A stretch of DNA of 64,000 nucleotides from Ferrovibrio sp. (GTDB taxonomy: Bacteria; Pseudomonadota; Alphaproteobacteria; Ferrovibrionales; Ferrovibrionaceae), in NCBI GenBank assembly GCA_017991315.1, contig JAGOQS010000002.1, positions 186,001 to 250,000 on the forward strand, written 5' to 3'. The position numbers and the translations under genes were made by a program. The notes beneath the pieces were generated by a model. It saw only the letters and a list, made by a program, of their open reading frames with translations, made no database searches and was not told the origin of the DNA. Below, piece after piece: positions 48,935 to 58,406 of this stretch. How positions within the stretch are numbered: the stretch's first letter is position 1; every line of letters begins with the position of its first letter.

Positions 48935-49933
48935 ATGCGTATCCTGCTGACCCATACCCCCGCCGCGCGCCACAATTATTACGGCGATGCCGCGTTGAGC
49001 GCGCTGCGCCAACACGGCGAGGTGTTGCTGCATGAAGGCGATGTGCCGCTGACCACGGCTGAACTGATCGAGCGCGCCCAGGGTTGCGACGTGATCGTTT
49101 CCGACCGCCAGACGCCCGGCGAGGCCGCCGTGTTCGCCGCCCTGCCCGATCTCGCCGCCTTCCTGCGTTGCGCCATGGATATCCGCACCATCGACCTCGC
49201 GGCGGCAAGCAAGGCCGGCGTGCTGGTGACGCGCGCCACCGCCGGCTTCATCGATTCCGTGGCGGAACTCGCCATCGGCCTGATGGTGGATCTGGCGCGC
49301 GGGGTGAGCGATGCGGTGCGCGCCTACCGCGCCGGCGAGCCGCCGGCCATCCGCATGGGCGTGCAGCTATCCGCTTCCAGCCTCGGCATCATCGGCTATG
49401 GCGCCATCGGCCGCCGCCTCGCCCAACTGGCCCGCGCACTCGGCATGCAGGTACTGGCCAGCGACCCCTATCAGCGCATTGAGGATCCGGGCGTGCGGCA
49501 GGTGGCGCTGGATGTGCTGCTCAGCAGCGCGCGTTTCGTCGTCTGCCTGGCGCCAGCCAATGCCGAAACCGAGAAGCTGATGCATGCCGGGCGCTTCGCC
49601 GCCATGGCCAAGGGCAGCTATTTCATCAATCTGGCGCGCGGCGAACTGGTGGATGAAGCGGCGTTGCGGGAGGCGCTTGAGAGCGGCCATCTTGCCGGTG
49701 CGGCGATGGATGTCGGCCGCGCAGCGGACCAGATGCCGACACCGTCCCTGGCTGCCCTGCCGACCATGATCGCCACGCCGCATATCGGCGGCCTGACGCC
49801 GGAAGCCGTGGCGCATCAGGCCTTCGATACCGTGGCCCAGGTGGCGGCACTCGCCGCCGGCAGGCTGCCGCCCGGCGCGGTCAATGCCGCCGAGGCGCAT
49901 CGCCTCGCCCGGCTGGGGATCAAGGCGGCCTAA
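48935..49933 (+). CDS. D-isomer-specific 2-hydroxyacid dehydrogenase
   Basis: 332 residues. The Rossmann segment is GIIGYGAIGRRLAQLARALGM; the active-site Arg is in NLARGELVDE and the catalytic His in TPHIGGLTPE. The expected Glu is in a DPGV/LVDE region. It oxidises a 2-hydroxyacid with NAD(P), a fitting next step for an acid imported by the TRAP system. It starts 3 bases after the lacI stop and overlaps the convergent DUF3237 gene by 4 bases. Confidence 0.92.
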   Translation: MRILLTHTPAARHNYYGDAALSALRQHGEVLLHEGDVPLTTAELIERAQGCDVIVSDRQTPGEAAVFAALPDLAAFLRCAMDIRTIDLAAASKAGVLVTRATAGFIDSVAELAIGLMVDLARGVSDAVRAYRAGEPPAIRMGVQLSASSLGIIGYGAIGRRLAQLARALGMQVLASDPYQRIEDPGVRQVALDVLLSSARFVVCLAPANAETEKLMHAGRFAAMAKGSYFINLARGELVDEAALREALESGHLAGAAMDVGRAADQMPTPSLAALPTMIATPHIGGLTPEAVAHQAFDTVAQVAALAAGRLPPGAVNAAEAHRLARLGIKAA

Positions 49934-50391
49934 AGCAGCTCGAACACCCGGTAGATCGGCCCGCCCGGCTGGCGGTCGCCATAGCCGACAGCAAGAATGG
50001 CATTCAGCCAGGCATATTGCGGCGCGCCGGTCTCGAAGCTCAGCACGATGCGCATGTAGTAATCCTTGGCATCGACCACTTCGCCACGGTCGATGCGCGC
50101 CAGCACCTCAGCCGGCCCCGCCCGCATCCCCTGGTATTGCAGATAGATCAGCGCGCCATCATCGGTTTCGAGCGTGGTGCGCACATCCATCCGCGTGACG
50201 CCATCGGGGCGACGCAGCAGCCAGTCTGCGCCATCCAGGAAGCGGCCGGAAAGGCGTGGCCCCTTGAATATGCCGCCTTCCACCGGTGCGATGCGGCGCC
50301 GTCCCAATGGCGTGTCGCCGATATCGCGCGGCTTACCGACATTCAGCCGCGCCTCGAACAACAGACGCGCCGCCAGCATTTCCTGATCCAT
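49930..50391 (-). CDS. DUF3237 domain protein
   Basis: 153 residues from ATG 50391, with GGAGG 7 bases upstream. It matches DUF3237 by LLFEARLNVGKPRDIG, GRRRIAPVEGGIFKGPRLSG, DWLLRRPDGVTRMDVR and LNAILAVGYGDRQPGGPIY. This is a small cytoplasmic beta-barrel-like fold of unknown function, often near aromatic or hydroxyacid catabolism genes. Confidence 0.87.
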   Translation of the reverse strand: MDQEMLAARLLFEARLNVGKPRDIGDTPLGRRRIAPVEGGIFKGPRLSGRFLDGADWLLRRPDGVTRMDVRTTLETDDGALIYLQYQGMRAGPAEVLARIDRGEVVDAKDYYMRIVLSFETGAPQYAWLNAILAVGYGDRQPGGPIYRVFELL

Positions 50392-50435
50392 TGCCTGCCT
50401 CCGCATACCACAAAGCAGCAGCAAGCCTATCAACA

Positions 50436-50891
50436 CTAGGCCAGGGGCACCACGATCAGCTTGGCGACGCAATCCCGGTCCTTGTCGCGCAGCGGCAGGA
50501 TCAGACGTTCGGTGGTGAGGAATTCGCGGTCAGGGCCCATGAAGGGCGTCTGCGTGACACTGGCTTGGCGGCTGGTCACGGCCTCATCCATGTAGCGGTG
50601 CACTAGGCGGATCATCTCGGTATCGCCGAGATCGTCGACATGCTTGCCGGTGGGGTCGAAACCGAAGCGCGCCACCACCTCGGTGCCGACAACGCGATAG
50701 CGGTAGCGCCGGCAATAGCGGCCCTTCGGCGTCTCGACAACATCGAGCAGGATTACCCACGGCAGCACGGCAGCGCCCATGCCACGGGGATCAAGATCCT
50801 CGCGGCACGGCAGCGCGCCGTCCGAGCCGATCTTGCTCGCCCAATAGTCATGCAGCCGGACTAACCGGGCATCGTGGAGACCAGGAAGCAC
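50436..50891 (-). CDS. PAS_5-type single-domain protein
   Basis: 151 residues from GTG 50891, which has GAGG about 5 bases upstream; an extension to GTG 50993 is possible but has Cys/His-rich odd sequence. The core ARLVRLHDYWASKIGSDGALP and YRYRVVGTEVVARFGFDPTGKHVDDL match the PAS_5 (DUF1488-like/PF07310) proteins of alphaproteobacteria. No output domain is present. Probably a cytoplasmic ligand or redox sensor. Confidence 0.75.
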   Translation of the reverse strand: MLPGLHDARLVRLHDYWASKIGSDGALPCREDLDPRGMGAAVLPWVILLDVVETPKGRYCRRYRYRVVGTEVVARFGFDPTGKHVDDLGDTEMIRLVHRYMDEAVTSRQASVTQTPFMGPDREFLTTERLILPLRDKDRDCVAKLIVVPLA

Positions 50892-51089
50892 TTTGCCTCG
50901 CCAGTGAATGTGGCTAATTACGCTGGCATATGGGGGCAAATGACACGGAAAGCAACCGGATTTGCACCACTGCGGCAACTTGTCCGCCGGCACTATACCA
51001 TGAAGGGAATAAGTTGCGCCGCGCTTGCCGAAATCATCTCAGAGATTGCGCCTGGACGCACGATTGCGCAGGGTTACGCCACCATGCCG

Positions 51090-51611
51090 TTATGCCTGGA
51101 TGATGGCGGCCTGCTGCGACACAGCGAATAGCCGTCGCGACCAGCCGAGGCCGAAACTGGCCGCAGCCGAAAGCCCATAGTTATAGGCGTTGCGCTGCGC
51201 CAGCATCTCCACCACCACGGCGCCCGGCTGCTTCGCCGCCACTGCCGCCAGGGTCTGCGGCCCGATCACGCCATCGGGCGTGGCGCCCGCCGCCATTTGC
51301 AGCCAGCGCGCCGCATTGCGCACGCCGGCATTCACTGCGCTGTCGAAGGCTACCAGGGCCACCGGTGCGGGCAGGCTGTCGCCCTGCAGCTTGTTCCAGT
51401 AGTCGCGGCGGTAGATCGCCTCGGCGTCGGCCAGGCTCAGGTTGGGAATATCCAGGTCAGGATAGGCCTTGGCCGAGATGCCGAACTTGGTACCCTTGAG
51501 CTGGCCCTGATTGGGTGCGCCGCCGGTCCAGTTGCCAGGGTCGTTCGGGTTGTCGGTGTAGCCGCCCTCCACCCCGATCACGAAGCTGAAGCAATCGTCG
51601 AACACCGCCAT
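51090..51611 (-). CDS. GH108-type peptidoglycan hydrolase (endolysin-like)
   Basis: 173 residues. The N-terminal FVIGVEGGYTDNPNDPGNWTGG carries the catalytic Glu of the EGGY motif in glycoside hydrolase family 108. A following LSLADAEAIYRRDYWNKL and VALVAFDSAVNAGVRNAARWLQ complete that domain, and the end has a peptidoglycan-binding-like DGVIGPQTLAAV. No signal peptide is seen. Such enzymes occur in phage lysis modules and as stand-alone chromosomal genes; no other phage genes are nearby. Confidence 0.9.
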   Translation of the reverse strand: MAVFDDCFSFVIGVEGGYTDNPNDPGNWTGGAPNQGQLKGTKFGISAKAYPDLDIPNLSLADAEAIYRRDYWNKLQGDSLPAPVALVAFDSAVNAGVRNAARWLQMAAGATPDGVIGPQTLAAVAAKQPGAVVVEMLAQRNAYNYGLSAAASFGLGWSRRLFAVSQQAAIIQA

Positions 51612-51675
51612 CGCATGCCCCCTGTTCCAGTGGAAGGCATCATAGCAGAAAACACCCTTATTGCGCGATCAATGT

Positions 51676-53217
51676 TTAAATAGACACCATAAGATTATAT
51701 ACCCAGGCCCTGAATACGCCCTGCTGCACCAGGGTGCTGGCAGCAGTGATGTCGGGGGCGAAAAAGCGGTCCTGGTCATAAGCCGGCACCGCCTGGCGGA
51801 TCAGCGCATGCGCCGCCTCCAGCCGCTCCGAACTTTGCAGCGGGCGATGGAATTCGATGCCCTGGGCGGCGGCAAGCAATTCGATGCCGACGATGCCGGC
51901 GGTGTTTTCCGCCATGGTCAGCAGCCGCCGCGCGCCATGGGTGGCCATGGAGACATGATCCTCCTGGTTCGCCGAGGTCGGCAGTGAGTCGACACTGGCC
52001 GGGTGGCTCAACTGCTTGTTCTCGGAAGCCAGGGCAGCGGCGGTGACGTGCGCGATCATGAAGCCGGAATTCAAACCCGGCTCGGCCACCAGGAAGGCCG
52101 GCAGGCCGCTCAATGTCGGATCGGTGAGCAGGGCAATGCGGCGTTCCGACAGCGCGCCGATCTCGGCAATCGCCAGCGCCAGGATATCGGCAGCGAAGGC
52201 CACCGGCTCGGCATGGAAGTTGCCGCCCGAGAGGACATCGCCGCCATGGGGATCATTGGCATCGGGAAACAGCAGCGGGTTGTCGGTGACGGCATTGGCT
52301 TCGCGCTCGAGCGTCGCGGCGGCCTGACGCAGCAGGTCCAGCGCCGCGCCCATCACCTGCGGCTGGCAGCGCAGCGAATACGGATCCTGCACCCGGCTGC
52401 AATCGAGATGCGATTCCCGGATGCGGCTGCCCTGCAGATGCGCCAGATACCAGGCCGCCGTATCGCGCTGGCCGGGCTGGCCGCGCAATTCATGGATGCG
52501 CGGATCGAACGGCGCATCGCTGCCCTTGGCGGCTTCCAGCGACAGCAGGCCGGCGACCATGGCGGCGGCGAACACATCCTCGGCAGCGAACAGGCCGAGC
52601 AAGGCCAGGGCGGTGGAAACCTGCGTGCCGTTGAGCAGCGCCAAGCCTTCCTTCGGCGCCAGTTCCAGCGGCGCCAGACCGGCCGCCGACAACGCTTCCG
52701 TTGCCGGCATGACACGGCCCTGGTAGCGCACCTCGCCGACACCGATCACCGCCGCCGTCATATGCGCCAGCGGCGCCAGGTCGCCCGAGGCGCCCACAGA
52801 GCCCTTGGCCGGGATACAGGGCAGCAGGCCGAGATTGGCGAAATCCAGCAATCGCTGGATCACCTCCCAGCGCACGCCGGAATGACCGCGCGCCAGGCTG
52901 GCGGCCTTCAGCGCCAGGATCAGCCGCACGGCATTGTCTGCCAGCAGCGGGCCGGTGCCAACGGCATGGGAAAGCACCAGGTTGCGCTGCAATTCAGCCA
53001 GCTTGTCGTTCGGAATGGCGGCCTGGGCGAGCTTGCCGAAACCGGTGTTGATGCCATAGGCGACGCGGCCCTCGGCGATGATCTTCGCCACCAGGGCGAC
53101 CGAAGCCTCGACGCCGGCGCGCGCTTCCGGCTTGAGCGCAAGATGCGGCGCCTCGCCCGCAATGCGGCGCCAGTCACTCAGTTTCACCCGGCCCGGCTCC
53201 AGCACCAATTCCGCCAT
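51676..53217 (-). CDS. hutH: Histidine ammonia-lyase
   Basis: 513 residues, normal family length. [14 protein letters not shown] contains the Ala-Ser-Gly that forms the MIO cofactor. [15 protein letters not shown] carries the family His, and [12 protein letters not shown] the catalytic Glu. It deaminates L-histidine to urocanate. hutU, hutI and hutG are not in the window, so the rest of the pathway must be elsewhere or the substrate may differ. Confidence 0.93.
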   Translation of the reverse strand: MAELVLEPGRVKLSDWRRIAGEAPHLALKPEARAGVEASVALVAKIIAEGRVAYGINTGFGKLAQAAIPNDKLAELQRNLVLSHAVGTGPLLADNAVRLILALKAASLARGHSGVRWEVIQRLLDFANLGLLPCIPAKGSVGASGDLAPLAHMTAAVIGVGEVRYQGRVMPATEALSAAGLAPLELAPKEGLALLNGTQVSTALALLGLFAAEDVFAAAMVAGLLSLEAAKGSDAPFDPRIHELRGQPGQRDTAAWYLAHLQGSRIRESHLDCSRVQDPYSLRCQPQVMGAALDLLRQAAATLEREANAVTDNPLLFPDANDPHGGDVLSGGNFHAEPVAFAADILALAIAEIGALSERRIALLTDPTLSGLPAFLVAEPGLNSGFMIAHVTAAALASENKQLSHPASVDSLPTSANQEDHVSMATHGARRLLTMAENTAGIVGIELLAAAQGIEFHRPLQSSERLEAAHALIRQAVPAYDQDRFFAPDITAASTLVQQGVFRAWVYNLMVSI

Positions 53218-53557
53218 GCCAGTCTCCTCAAATCAGCCTGCCCAGCAATATGCTAGACATGTATAGACAGCCTAGGAACGAGGCCCGGCAGCGTCAAGCG
53301 GAGAATGCGGGCAGCGTGTTATGGCCGCATTCCAACGGCATTATCCGGGCAAGAAACTTGCGGTTGCCGCCATGCAATTGCCGCCATTCTGGGCAGCGCC
53401 GCCGCTTCCATAGGCAGGCAGTGCCTTTCATCACTTTGTCGCATTCCACTGCTTCCCCTGATAACGCCTACGCGCCTATGCTGACCGCACGCTGAACTTG
53501 CAGCCCGGGGCCATAGGTGCAGCGCATTACGAGCAGAGCCGTATTGAGGGGGAAGTC
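53218..53557. other. Divergent intergenic region between hutH and the chemoreceptor
   Basis: 340 bases without a supported gene. The dyad near 53253-53269 is the only clear signal. A CCTGATAA at 53457-53464 looks like a flagellar-sigma -10 box but no matching -35 is properly spaced, so I do not call that promoter. Confidence 0.55.
53253..53269. promoter_or_regulatory. Dyad upstream of hutH
   Basis: CTAGACATGTATAG (53253-53266) is a 7+7 dyad with one mismatch, overlapping TGTATAGACA (53260-53269). TAGACA occurs twice, 10 bases apart. The TGTATA-like core resembles GntR/HutC-type operators. It lies 36 bases upstream of the hutH start. Confidence 0.45.
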
Positions 53558-56005
53558 ATGTCAACCAGCGCCTTGTCCAACACCAGCATCGGTGGCCGCA
53601 TCAATCTCGGCTTCGGCATTGTCATCCTGCTGCTTGTGGTGGTCGCCGGCTCCGGCCTGTTTGGCGCCAACCGGGCCAGTTCACTATTCGATTCCTACGA
53701 CGACGCTTCCGACGCTACCCGGGCGGTGTTCCGCACCGAGCGCGATGTGATCGATATCAGCCGCAATGTGCTGCTCTACACCGACCGCGACAGCGAGGAT
53801 GGCCTCAGCAAGGCCCGCGCCCTGATCAAGTCGATACCGGAAACCCTGAAAGCCGCCGAAGCCGTGTCGGATGCCGCTGACCGGCAGAAACTCGCCGCGA
53901 TCCGCGACCAGGTGGACAAGTATGGCGCGGTGCTTGAGGAAGTGGTGAAGGCGCGCGCCGACTATAACGCGATCTTCGCCCGCGAGACCGTGCCGGCCTC
54001 GACCAGGCTGCGCCAGATCCTGCCAAAGCTGGTCGACGAAGCCGAGGCGCGCGGCGATTACCAGACCGCCCATCTTGCCACGCGGGTCAACGAGACCCTC
54101 GGCAGCATCGGCTCGACCGCCTATCAGTTCCTTTACCGCCCGAAGCCGGAATTGCTGACGCGCACCATGCAGCTCACCAATCAGGTGACCGGCGATGCCG
54201 CGATGCTGACCGACCGCCTCAGCCTGGTTTCCAGGGGCGACGTGGCGGACGACATCACCAACGCCACCAAGACCTATGCCGGCAGCCTGGTGCAGGTGAT
54301 GACCATCATCGGCAAGATCGGCACCGACATGCAGACCCGCATGACGCAGCATGCCAGCACCGCCATCGAACTGAGCGTGACCCTGGCCAAGGAGCGCAGC
54401 GCGGAACTGGATGCTGATGAAGCCGCGCTGCATCGCAATCTGGAAGGCACCTTGCTGGTGATCGCGCTAACCGCGCCCATCGCCCTGGTGGTGGCGGTGA
54501 TCTTCGCCCTGCTGATCGGTCGCTCGATCCGCCAGCCGGTGCTCAAGCTCACCGAGACAATGGACCAGCTAGCCACCGGCGATTACAGCGCGGTGGTGGC
54601 CGGCCTGGAGCGCAAGGACGAGCTTGGCCGCATGGCGCAGTCGGTGCAGGTGTTCAAGAAGAATGGTGAGGATAATGAGCGGCTGCGCCAGCAGGTCGAG
54701 CAGGAGCGCCAGCAGCGCGAACGCGACCGTGCCGAGCAAGAAGCCGAACTCGACCGCTCAGTCGGCATGGTGGTGACGGCAGCAGTGGCCGGCGACCTGA
54801 CCAAGCGCATAGATAGCAGCAACCTCGATGGCGTGATGAAGGGCCTGGCCGATGGCATCAACAACCTCGTTGGCAGCGTTTCGGCGGCTGTCGAGGAAGT
54901 TGGCCAGGTGCTGGCCGGCATGGCCGGCGGCGACCTCAAGCGGCGGGTGCGCGGCGAGTATCGCGGCGTGTTCGGTACATTGAAGGACAATGTCAACACC
55001 ACGCTGGAACAGCTTTCCGGCACCGTGCGCGGCATCGCCGATGGCGCCGCCATGGTCAGCGAAGCCTCGGCGGAAATCTCGTCCGGCAGCCAGGATCTGG
55101 CGCAGCGCACCGAATCCCAGGCCGCCAGCATCGAGGAAACGGCGGCGAGCATGCACGAGATCACCGCCACGGTGCGCCAGAATGCCGACAATGCCCAGGC
55201 CGCCAACCAGCTCAGCCAGGCGGCGCGCGATGCCGCCGACAAGGGCGGCAGCGTGATGCAGGACGTGGTCAGCGCCATGAGCGGCATCGAAGGCTCGAGC
55301 CAGAAGATCGTCGAGATCGTGGCACTGATCGACGAGATCGCCTTCCAGACCAACCTGCTGGCGCTGAATGCCAGCGTGGAAGCGGCACGCGCCGGCGAGG
55401 CCGGCAAGGGCTTTGCCGTGGTGGCGCAGGAAGTGCGCGCCCTGGCTCAGCGTTCAGCCAGTGCGTCGAAGGACATCAAGGCGCTGATCGCGGAATCCAA
55501 CAGCCAGGTAAAGACCGGCGCCAGCCTGGTGAACCAGGCCGGCACGGCGCTCGGCGAAATCGTCAATGCGGTGAAGAAAGTCACCGACATCGTCGCCGAA
55601 ATCGCCGCCGCCAGCCGCGAGCAGGCCACCGGCCTGGATCAGATCAACACCGCTGTCGCCAGCATGGATGAAATGACCCAGCGCAACGGCGCGCTGGTGG
55701 AAGAAACGTCCGCCTCGGCGCAGAGCTTGAGCAATCAGGCCAGCGAACTGGCGCGCCTGGTCGCCTTCTTCCAGATCGAAGGTGGCGGCACGCCGCGCGC
55801 TGCCAAGCCGGCGGTGGCGGCCAAGCCAGTGGTAGAAACCAAGGCAGCGCCGGTCGCCAAGCCTGTTGCGGCAGCACCTGCCGCATCAGCGCCCAAGCCC
55901 GTGGCGAAGCCTGCCGAGCCCAAGCCGGCGCCGAAGCCGGTGGCCAGGCCGGCCCCCGCGCCCGTTGCCGCCGGTGGCGACGACGACGACTGGAAGGAGT
56001 TCTGA
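53558..56005 (+). CDS. Methyl-accepting chemotaxis protein with C-terminal DWKEF tail
   Basis: 815 residues from ATG 53558, with GAGGGGGA upstream. A membrane helix near residues 15-37, a helical periplasmic sensor to about 300, a second helix near 305-325, then HAMP domains ([21 protein letters not shown] and a second [10 protein letters not shown]... block). The signalling tip is [20 protein letters not shown] with [21 protein letters not shown] Lys/Pro/Ala-rich linker ends in DDDDWKEF, matching the xWxxF tether for CheR/CheB. The ligand is unknown. Confidence 0.95.
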   Translation: MSTSALSNTSIGGRINLGFGIVILLLVVVAGSGLFGANRASSLFDSYDDASDATRAVFRTERDVIDISRNVLLYTDRDSEDGLSKARALIKSIPETLKAAEAVSDAADRQKLAAIRDQVDKYGAVLEEVVKARADYNAIFARETVPASTRLRQILPKLVDEAEARGDYQTAHLATRVNETLGSIGSTAYQFLYRPKPELLTRTMQLTNQVTGDAAMLTDRLSLVSRGDVADDITNATKTYAGSLVQVMTIIGKIGTDMQTRMTQHASTAIELSVTLAKERSAELDADEAALHRNLEGTLLVIALTAPIALVVAVIFALLIGRSIRQPVLKLTETMDQLATGDYSAVVAGLERKDELGRMAQSVQVFKKNGEDNERLRQQVEQERQQRERDRAEQEAELDRSVGMVVTAAVAGDLTKRIDSSNLDGVMKGLADGINNLVGSVSAAVEEVGQVLAGMAGGDLKRRVRGEYRGVFGTLKDNVNTTLEQLSGTVRGIADGAAMVSEASAEISSGSQDLAQRTESQAASIEETAASMHEITATVRQNADNAQAANQLSQAARDAADKGGSVMQDVVSAMSGIEGSSQKIVEIVALIDEIAFQTNLLALNASVEAARAGEAGKGFAVVAQEVRALAQRSASASKDIKALIAESNSQVKTGASLVNQAGTALGEIVNAVKKVTDIVAEIAAASREQATGLDQINTAVASMDEMTQRNGALVEETSASAQSLSNQASELARLVAFFQIEGGGTPRAAKPAVAAKPVVETKAAPVAKPVAAAPAASAPKPVAKPAEPKPAPKPVARPAPAPVAAGGDDDDWKEF

Positions 56006-56008
56006 GGC

Positions 56009-57409
56009 CTAGCGCTTGCGGGGCTGCGTCATGCCGGCGAGATCGAGGATGGTATCGATCTGGGCGGCATCGACCCAGCCTTTCTCCAGCACAAGGTCGC
56101 GCACGGTGCGGCCGGTTTTCAACGCTTCCTTGGCCAAGGCCGCCGCCCGCTCATAGCCGATATAAGGATTGAGCGCCGTGACCAGGCCAATGCTGGCCTC
56201 GACATGGCGGCGGCAATAATCCTCGTTCGCCGTGATGCCGGCGACGCAGAGTTCGGTGAGCGTGCGTGCCGCGCGCACCAGCAATTGCAGCGAATGCATC
56301 ACGTTATGCACGATCAGCGGCTCCATCACATTAAGCTGGAGCTGGCCGGCCTCGGCCGCCATGGTCACCGCCATGTCGTTGCCGATCACCTGGAAACAGA
56401 CCTGGTTGACCACTTCCGGGATCACCGGGTTGACCTTGCCCGGCATGATGGATGAGCCGGGCTGCATCGGCGGCAGGTTGATTTCGTTGAGGCCGCCGCG
56501 CGGGCCGGATGACAGCAGCCGCAGATCATTGGCGATCTTCGAGAGCTTCACCGCCACACGCTTCAGCATGCCGGAATAGAGCACGAAGGCGCCCATATCC
56601 CAGCTTGCCTCGATCAGGTTCGCTGCGCGCACCATGGGCAGGCCGGAGACCCGCGCCAATTCGCCGATCGCCAGCGCGGAATAATCCGGATCGGTGTTGA
56701 TGCCGGTGCCGACCGCCGTGCCGCCGAGATTCACTTCATGGAACAGTCGCACGGTCTCGTTACCGCGCGCCACGTCCTCCTCGATATTGATCGCGAAGGC
56801 CTCGAATTCCTGGCCCAACGTCATCGGCACCGCATCCTGCAACTGGGTGCGGCCAAGCTTGACGATGGCCGAGAAATCCTCGCCGCGCTTGCGGAATTCG
56901 CCAGCCAGCGCCTGCAGCGCATCGGACAGCTCGGCATGGCTCAGCAAAGTGGCGAGCCGCACCGCCGTGGGATAGGCATCGTTGGTCGATTGCGAGAGGT
57001 TCACATCGTCATTCGGGTGCAGATGCGCGTAGTCGCCGCGCTGATGCCCCATGAGTTCGAGACCGCGATTGGCCACCACCTCGTTCACGTTCATGTTGGT
57101 GGAAGTGCCGGCGCCGCCCTGGAACACATCAATCGTGAACCATTCATGCAGCCGGCCGCCGATCAGTTCATCGCAGGCCGCGGCAATGGCGGCATTCTTC
57201 TCCGGCGGCAGGTAGCCGAGCTTGGTATTGGCGGCAGCGGCGGCCTTCTTCACCATGCCGAAGGCGCGGATCAGGTTGGGATAGTGATTGAGGCCGATGC
57301 CGGAGATGCGGAAATTGTCGATCGCCCGCCGGGTCTGGATGCCGTAATAGGCCGCTGCCGGAATCGCCATCTCGCCGAGCGAGTCATGCTCGAGCCGCGT
57401 GTCAGTCAT
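56009..57409 (-). CDS. aspA: Aspartate ammonia-lyase
   Basis: 466 residues. The fumarase/aspartase signature GSSIMPGKVNP and the blocks GGAGTSTNMNVNEVVANR, SQSTNDAYPTA and GGTAVGTGIN are all present. It converts L-aspartate to fumarate and ammonia in the cytoplasm. It converges on the chemoreceptor with a 3-base gap. hutH nearby also releases ammonia from an amino acid, so a nitrogen-scavenging neighbourhood is possible. Confidence 0.93.
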   Translation of the reverse strand: MTDTRLEHDSLGEMAIPAAAYYGIQTRRAIDNFRISGIGLNHYPNLIRAFGMVKKAAAAANTKLGYLPPEKNAAIAAACDELIGGRLHEWFTIDVFQGGAGTSTNMNVNEVVANRGLELMGHQRGDYAHLHPNDDVNLSQSTNDAYPTAVRLATLLSHAELSDALQALAGEFRKRGEDFSAIVKLGRTQLQDAVPMTLGQEFEAFAINIEEDVARGNETVRLFHEVNLGGTAVGTGINTDPDYSALAIGELARVSGLPMVRAANLIEASWDMGAFVLYSGMLKRVAVKLSKIANDLRLLSSGPRGGLNEINLPPMQPGSSIMPGKVNPVIPEVVNQVCFQVIGNDMAVTMAAEAGQLQLNVMEPLIVHNVMHSLQLLVRAARTLTELCVAGITANEDYCRRHVEASIGLVTALNPYIGYERAAALAKEALKTGRTVRDLVLEKGWVDAAQIDTILDLAGMTQPRKR

Positions 57410-57451
57410 CGTACTCTCCTGAGGCGGCGCACCGCCACAGGAGGTGACGGT

Positions 57452-58327
57452 TCAGACGGTGCGCTGCGATTTGTCCTTGGCGTTTGTTGCCTCGATGGCG
57501 GCGCGGATCTCGACCCAGTCATTGTCCGACAATTCCAGCAGGTTGCCGAAGCCGCCGGCTGAATTGAGCCACTGACCGCCATCAATGGCGATCACCTCGC
57601 CGTTAATATAGCTCACTTCATCGGCCATCAGGAAGGCCGCGAAATTTGCAAGTTCAGGCAATTCGCCGACGCGGCGCATCGGAATCGAGTCCATCATGCG
57701 TTTTTCCAGCGCCGGGGTCGGCGCCAGGCGCTTGGTCATGCCCTCGGTGGGGAATGGCCCCGGCGCAATGGCATTGAGGCGAATGCCCTTCGGCCCCCAT
57801 TCCACAGCCAGGCTCTGGGTCATTGCGGCGATGCCGGCCTTCGACATTGCCGATGGCACCACGAAGGCCGAGCCGGTCCAGACCCAGGAGGTGACGATGG
57901 AGATGACGCTGGCCTTGTGCCCGGCCGGGACCCAGCGCTTGCCACAGGCCTGAGTGACATAGAAGCTGCCATGGAACACGATATTGGCGATGGCATCGAA
58001 ACCGCGCGGGCTCATCTTCTCGGTCTGGGCGATGAAATTGCCCGCCGCGTTGTTCACCAGGCCATCCAGCGGCCCATCGCGCCAGATATTTTCGATCATC
58101 TCGTCGACCGCCTGGGCGACGCGGATGTCGCAGGCCATGAAATGCACCTGGCCGCCGGTCGCGGCACTCAGCTCCATCGCCGCCTCGCGCAACACCGCCT
58201 CGCGCCGACCGCAGATATAGACCACCGCGCCGAGTTCGAGGAAACGCTTCGCCATGGCCTTGCCGAGCCCGGTGCCGCCGCCGGTGATGAGGATGCGCTT
58301 GTCTTTGAGCAGATCGGTGCGGAACAT
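57452..58327 (-). CDS. SDR oxidoreductase resembling 2,4-dienoyl-CoA reductase
   Basis: 291 residues from ATG 58327, with AGGGAGG upstream. NADP-binding ITGGGTGLGKAMA near residue 13, and LVNNAAGNFI, the block typical of 2,4-dienoyl-CoA reductases. The usual YxxxK is SAMSK, as the SxxxK of that subgroup. It ends INGEVIAIDGGQWL plus a short helical tail. Probable role is reduction of an unsaturated acyl-CoA. Extra upstream codons to 58597 overlap the divergent SDR and are rejected. Confidence 0.87.
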   Translation of the reverse strand: MFRTDLLKDKRILITGGGTGLGKAMAKRFLELGAVVYICGRREAVLREAAMELSAATGGQVHFMACDIRVAQAVDEMIENIWRDGPLDGLVNNAAGNFIAQTEKMSPRGFDAIANIVFHGSFYVTQACGKRWVPAGHKASVISIVTSWVWTGSAFVVPSAMSKAGIAAMTQSLAVEWGPKGIRLNAIAPGPFPTEGMTKRLAPTPALEKRMMDSIPMRRVGELPELANFAAFLMADEVSYINGEVIAIDGGQWLNSAGGFGNLLELSDNDWVEIRAAIEATNAKDKSQRTV

Positions 58328-58406
58328 GATGCCTCCCTGGCCTTTGTCGATTGGATTTTGTTGTATGCGCAAACTATACTGACGGCAGAAAATGGGAGGA
58401 AGCCTC

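Noticed and set aside
50874..51131. 85-residue plus-strand frame between the PAS_5 and GH108 genes
   Set aside because: No ribosome site or family match; it overlaps the start region of one gene and the end of the other.
51090..51611. GH108 endolysin-like gene as sign of a prophage
   Set aside because: No integrase, structural, holin or portal genes are nearby; single GH108 genes are common in alphaproteobacterial chromosomes.
53438..53464. Flagellar sigma-28 promoter before the chemoreceptor gene
   Set aside because: A CCTGATAA -10-like box exists but no -35 box is at the required distance.
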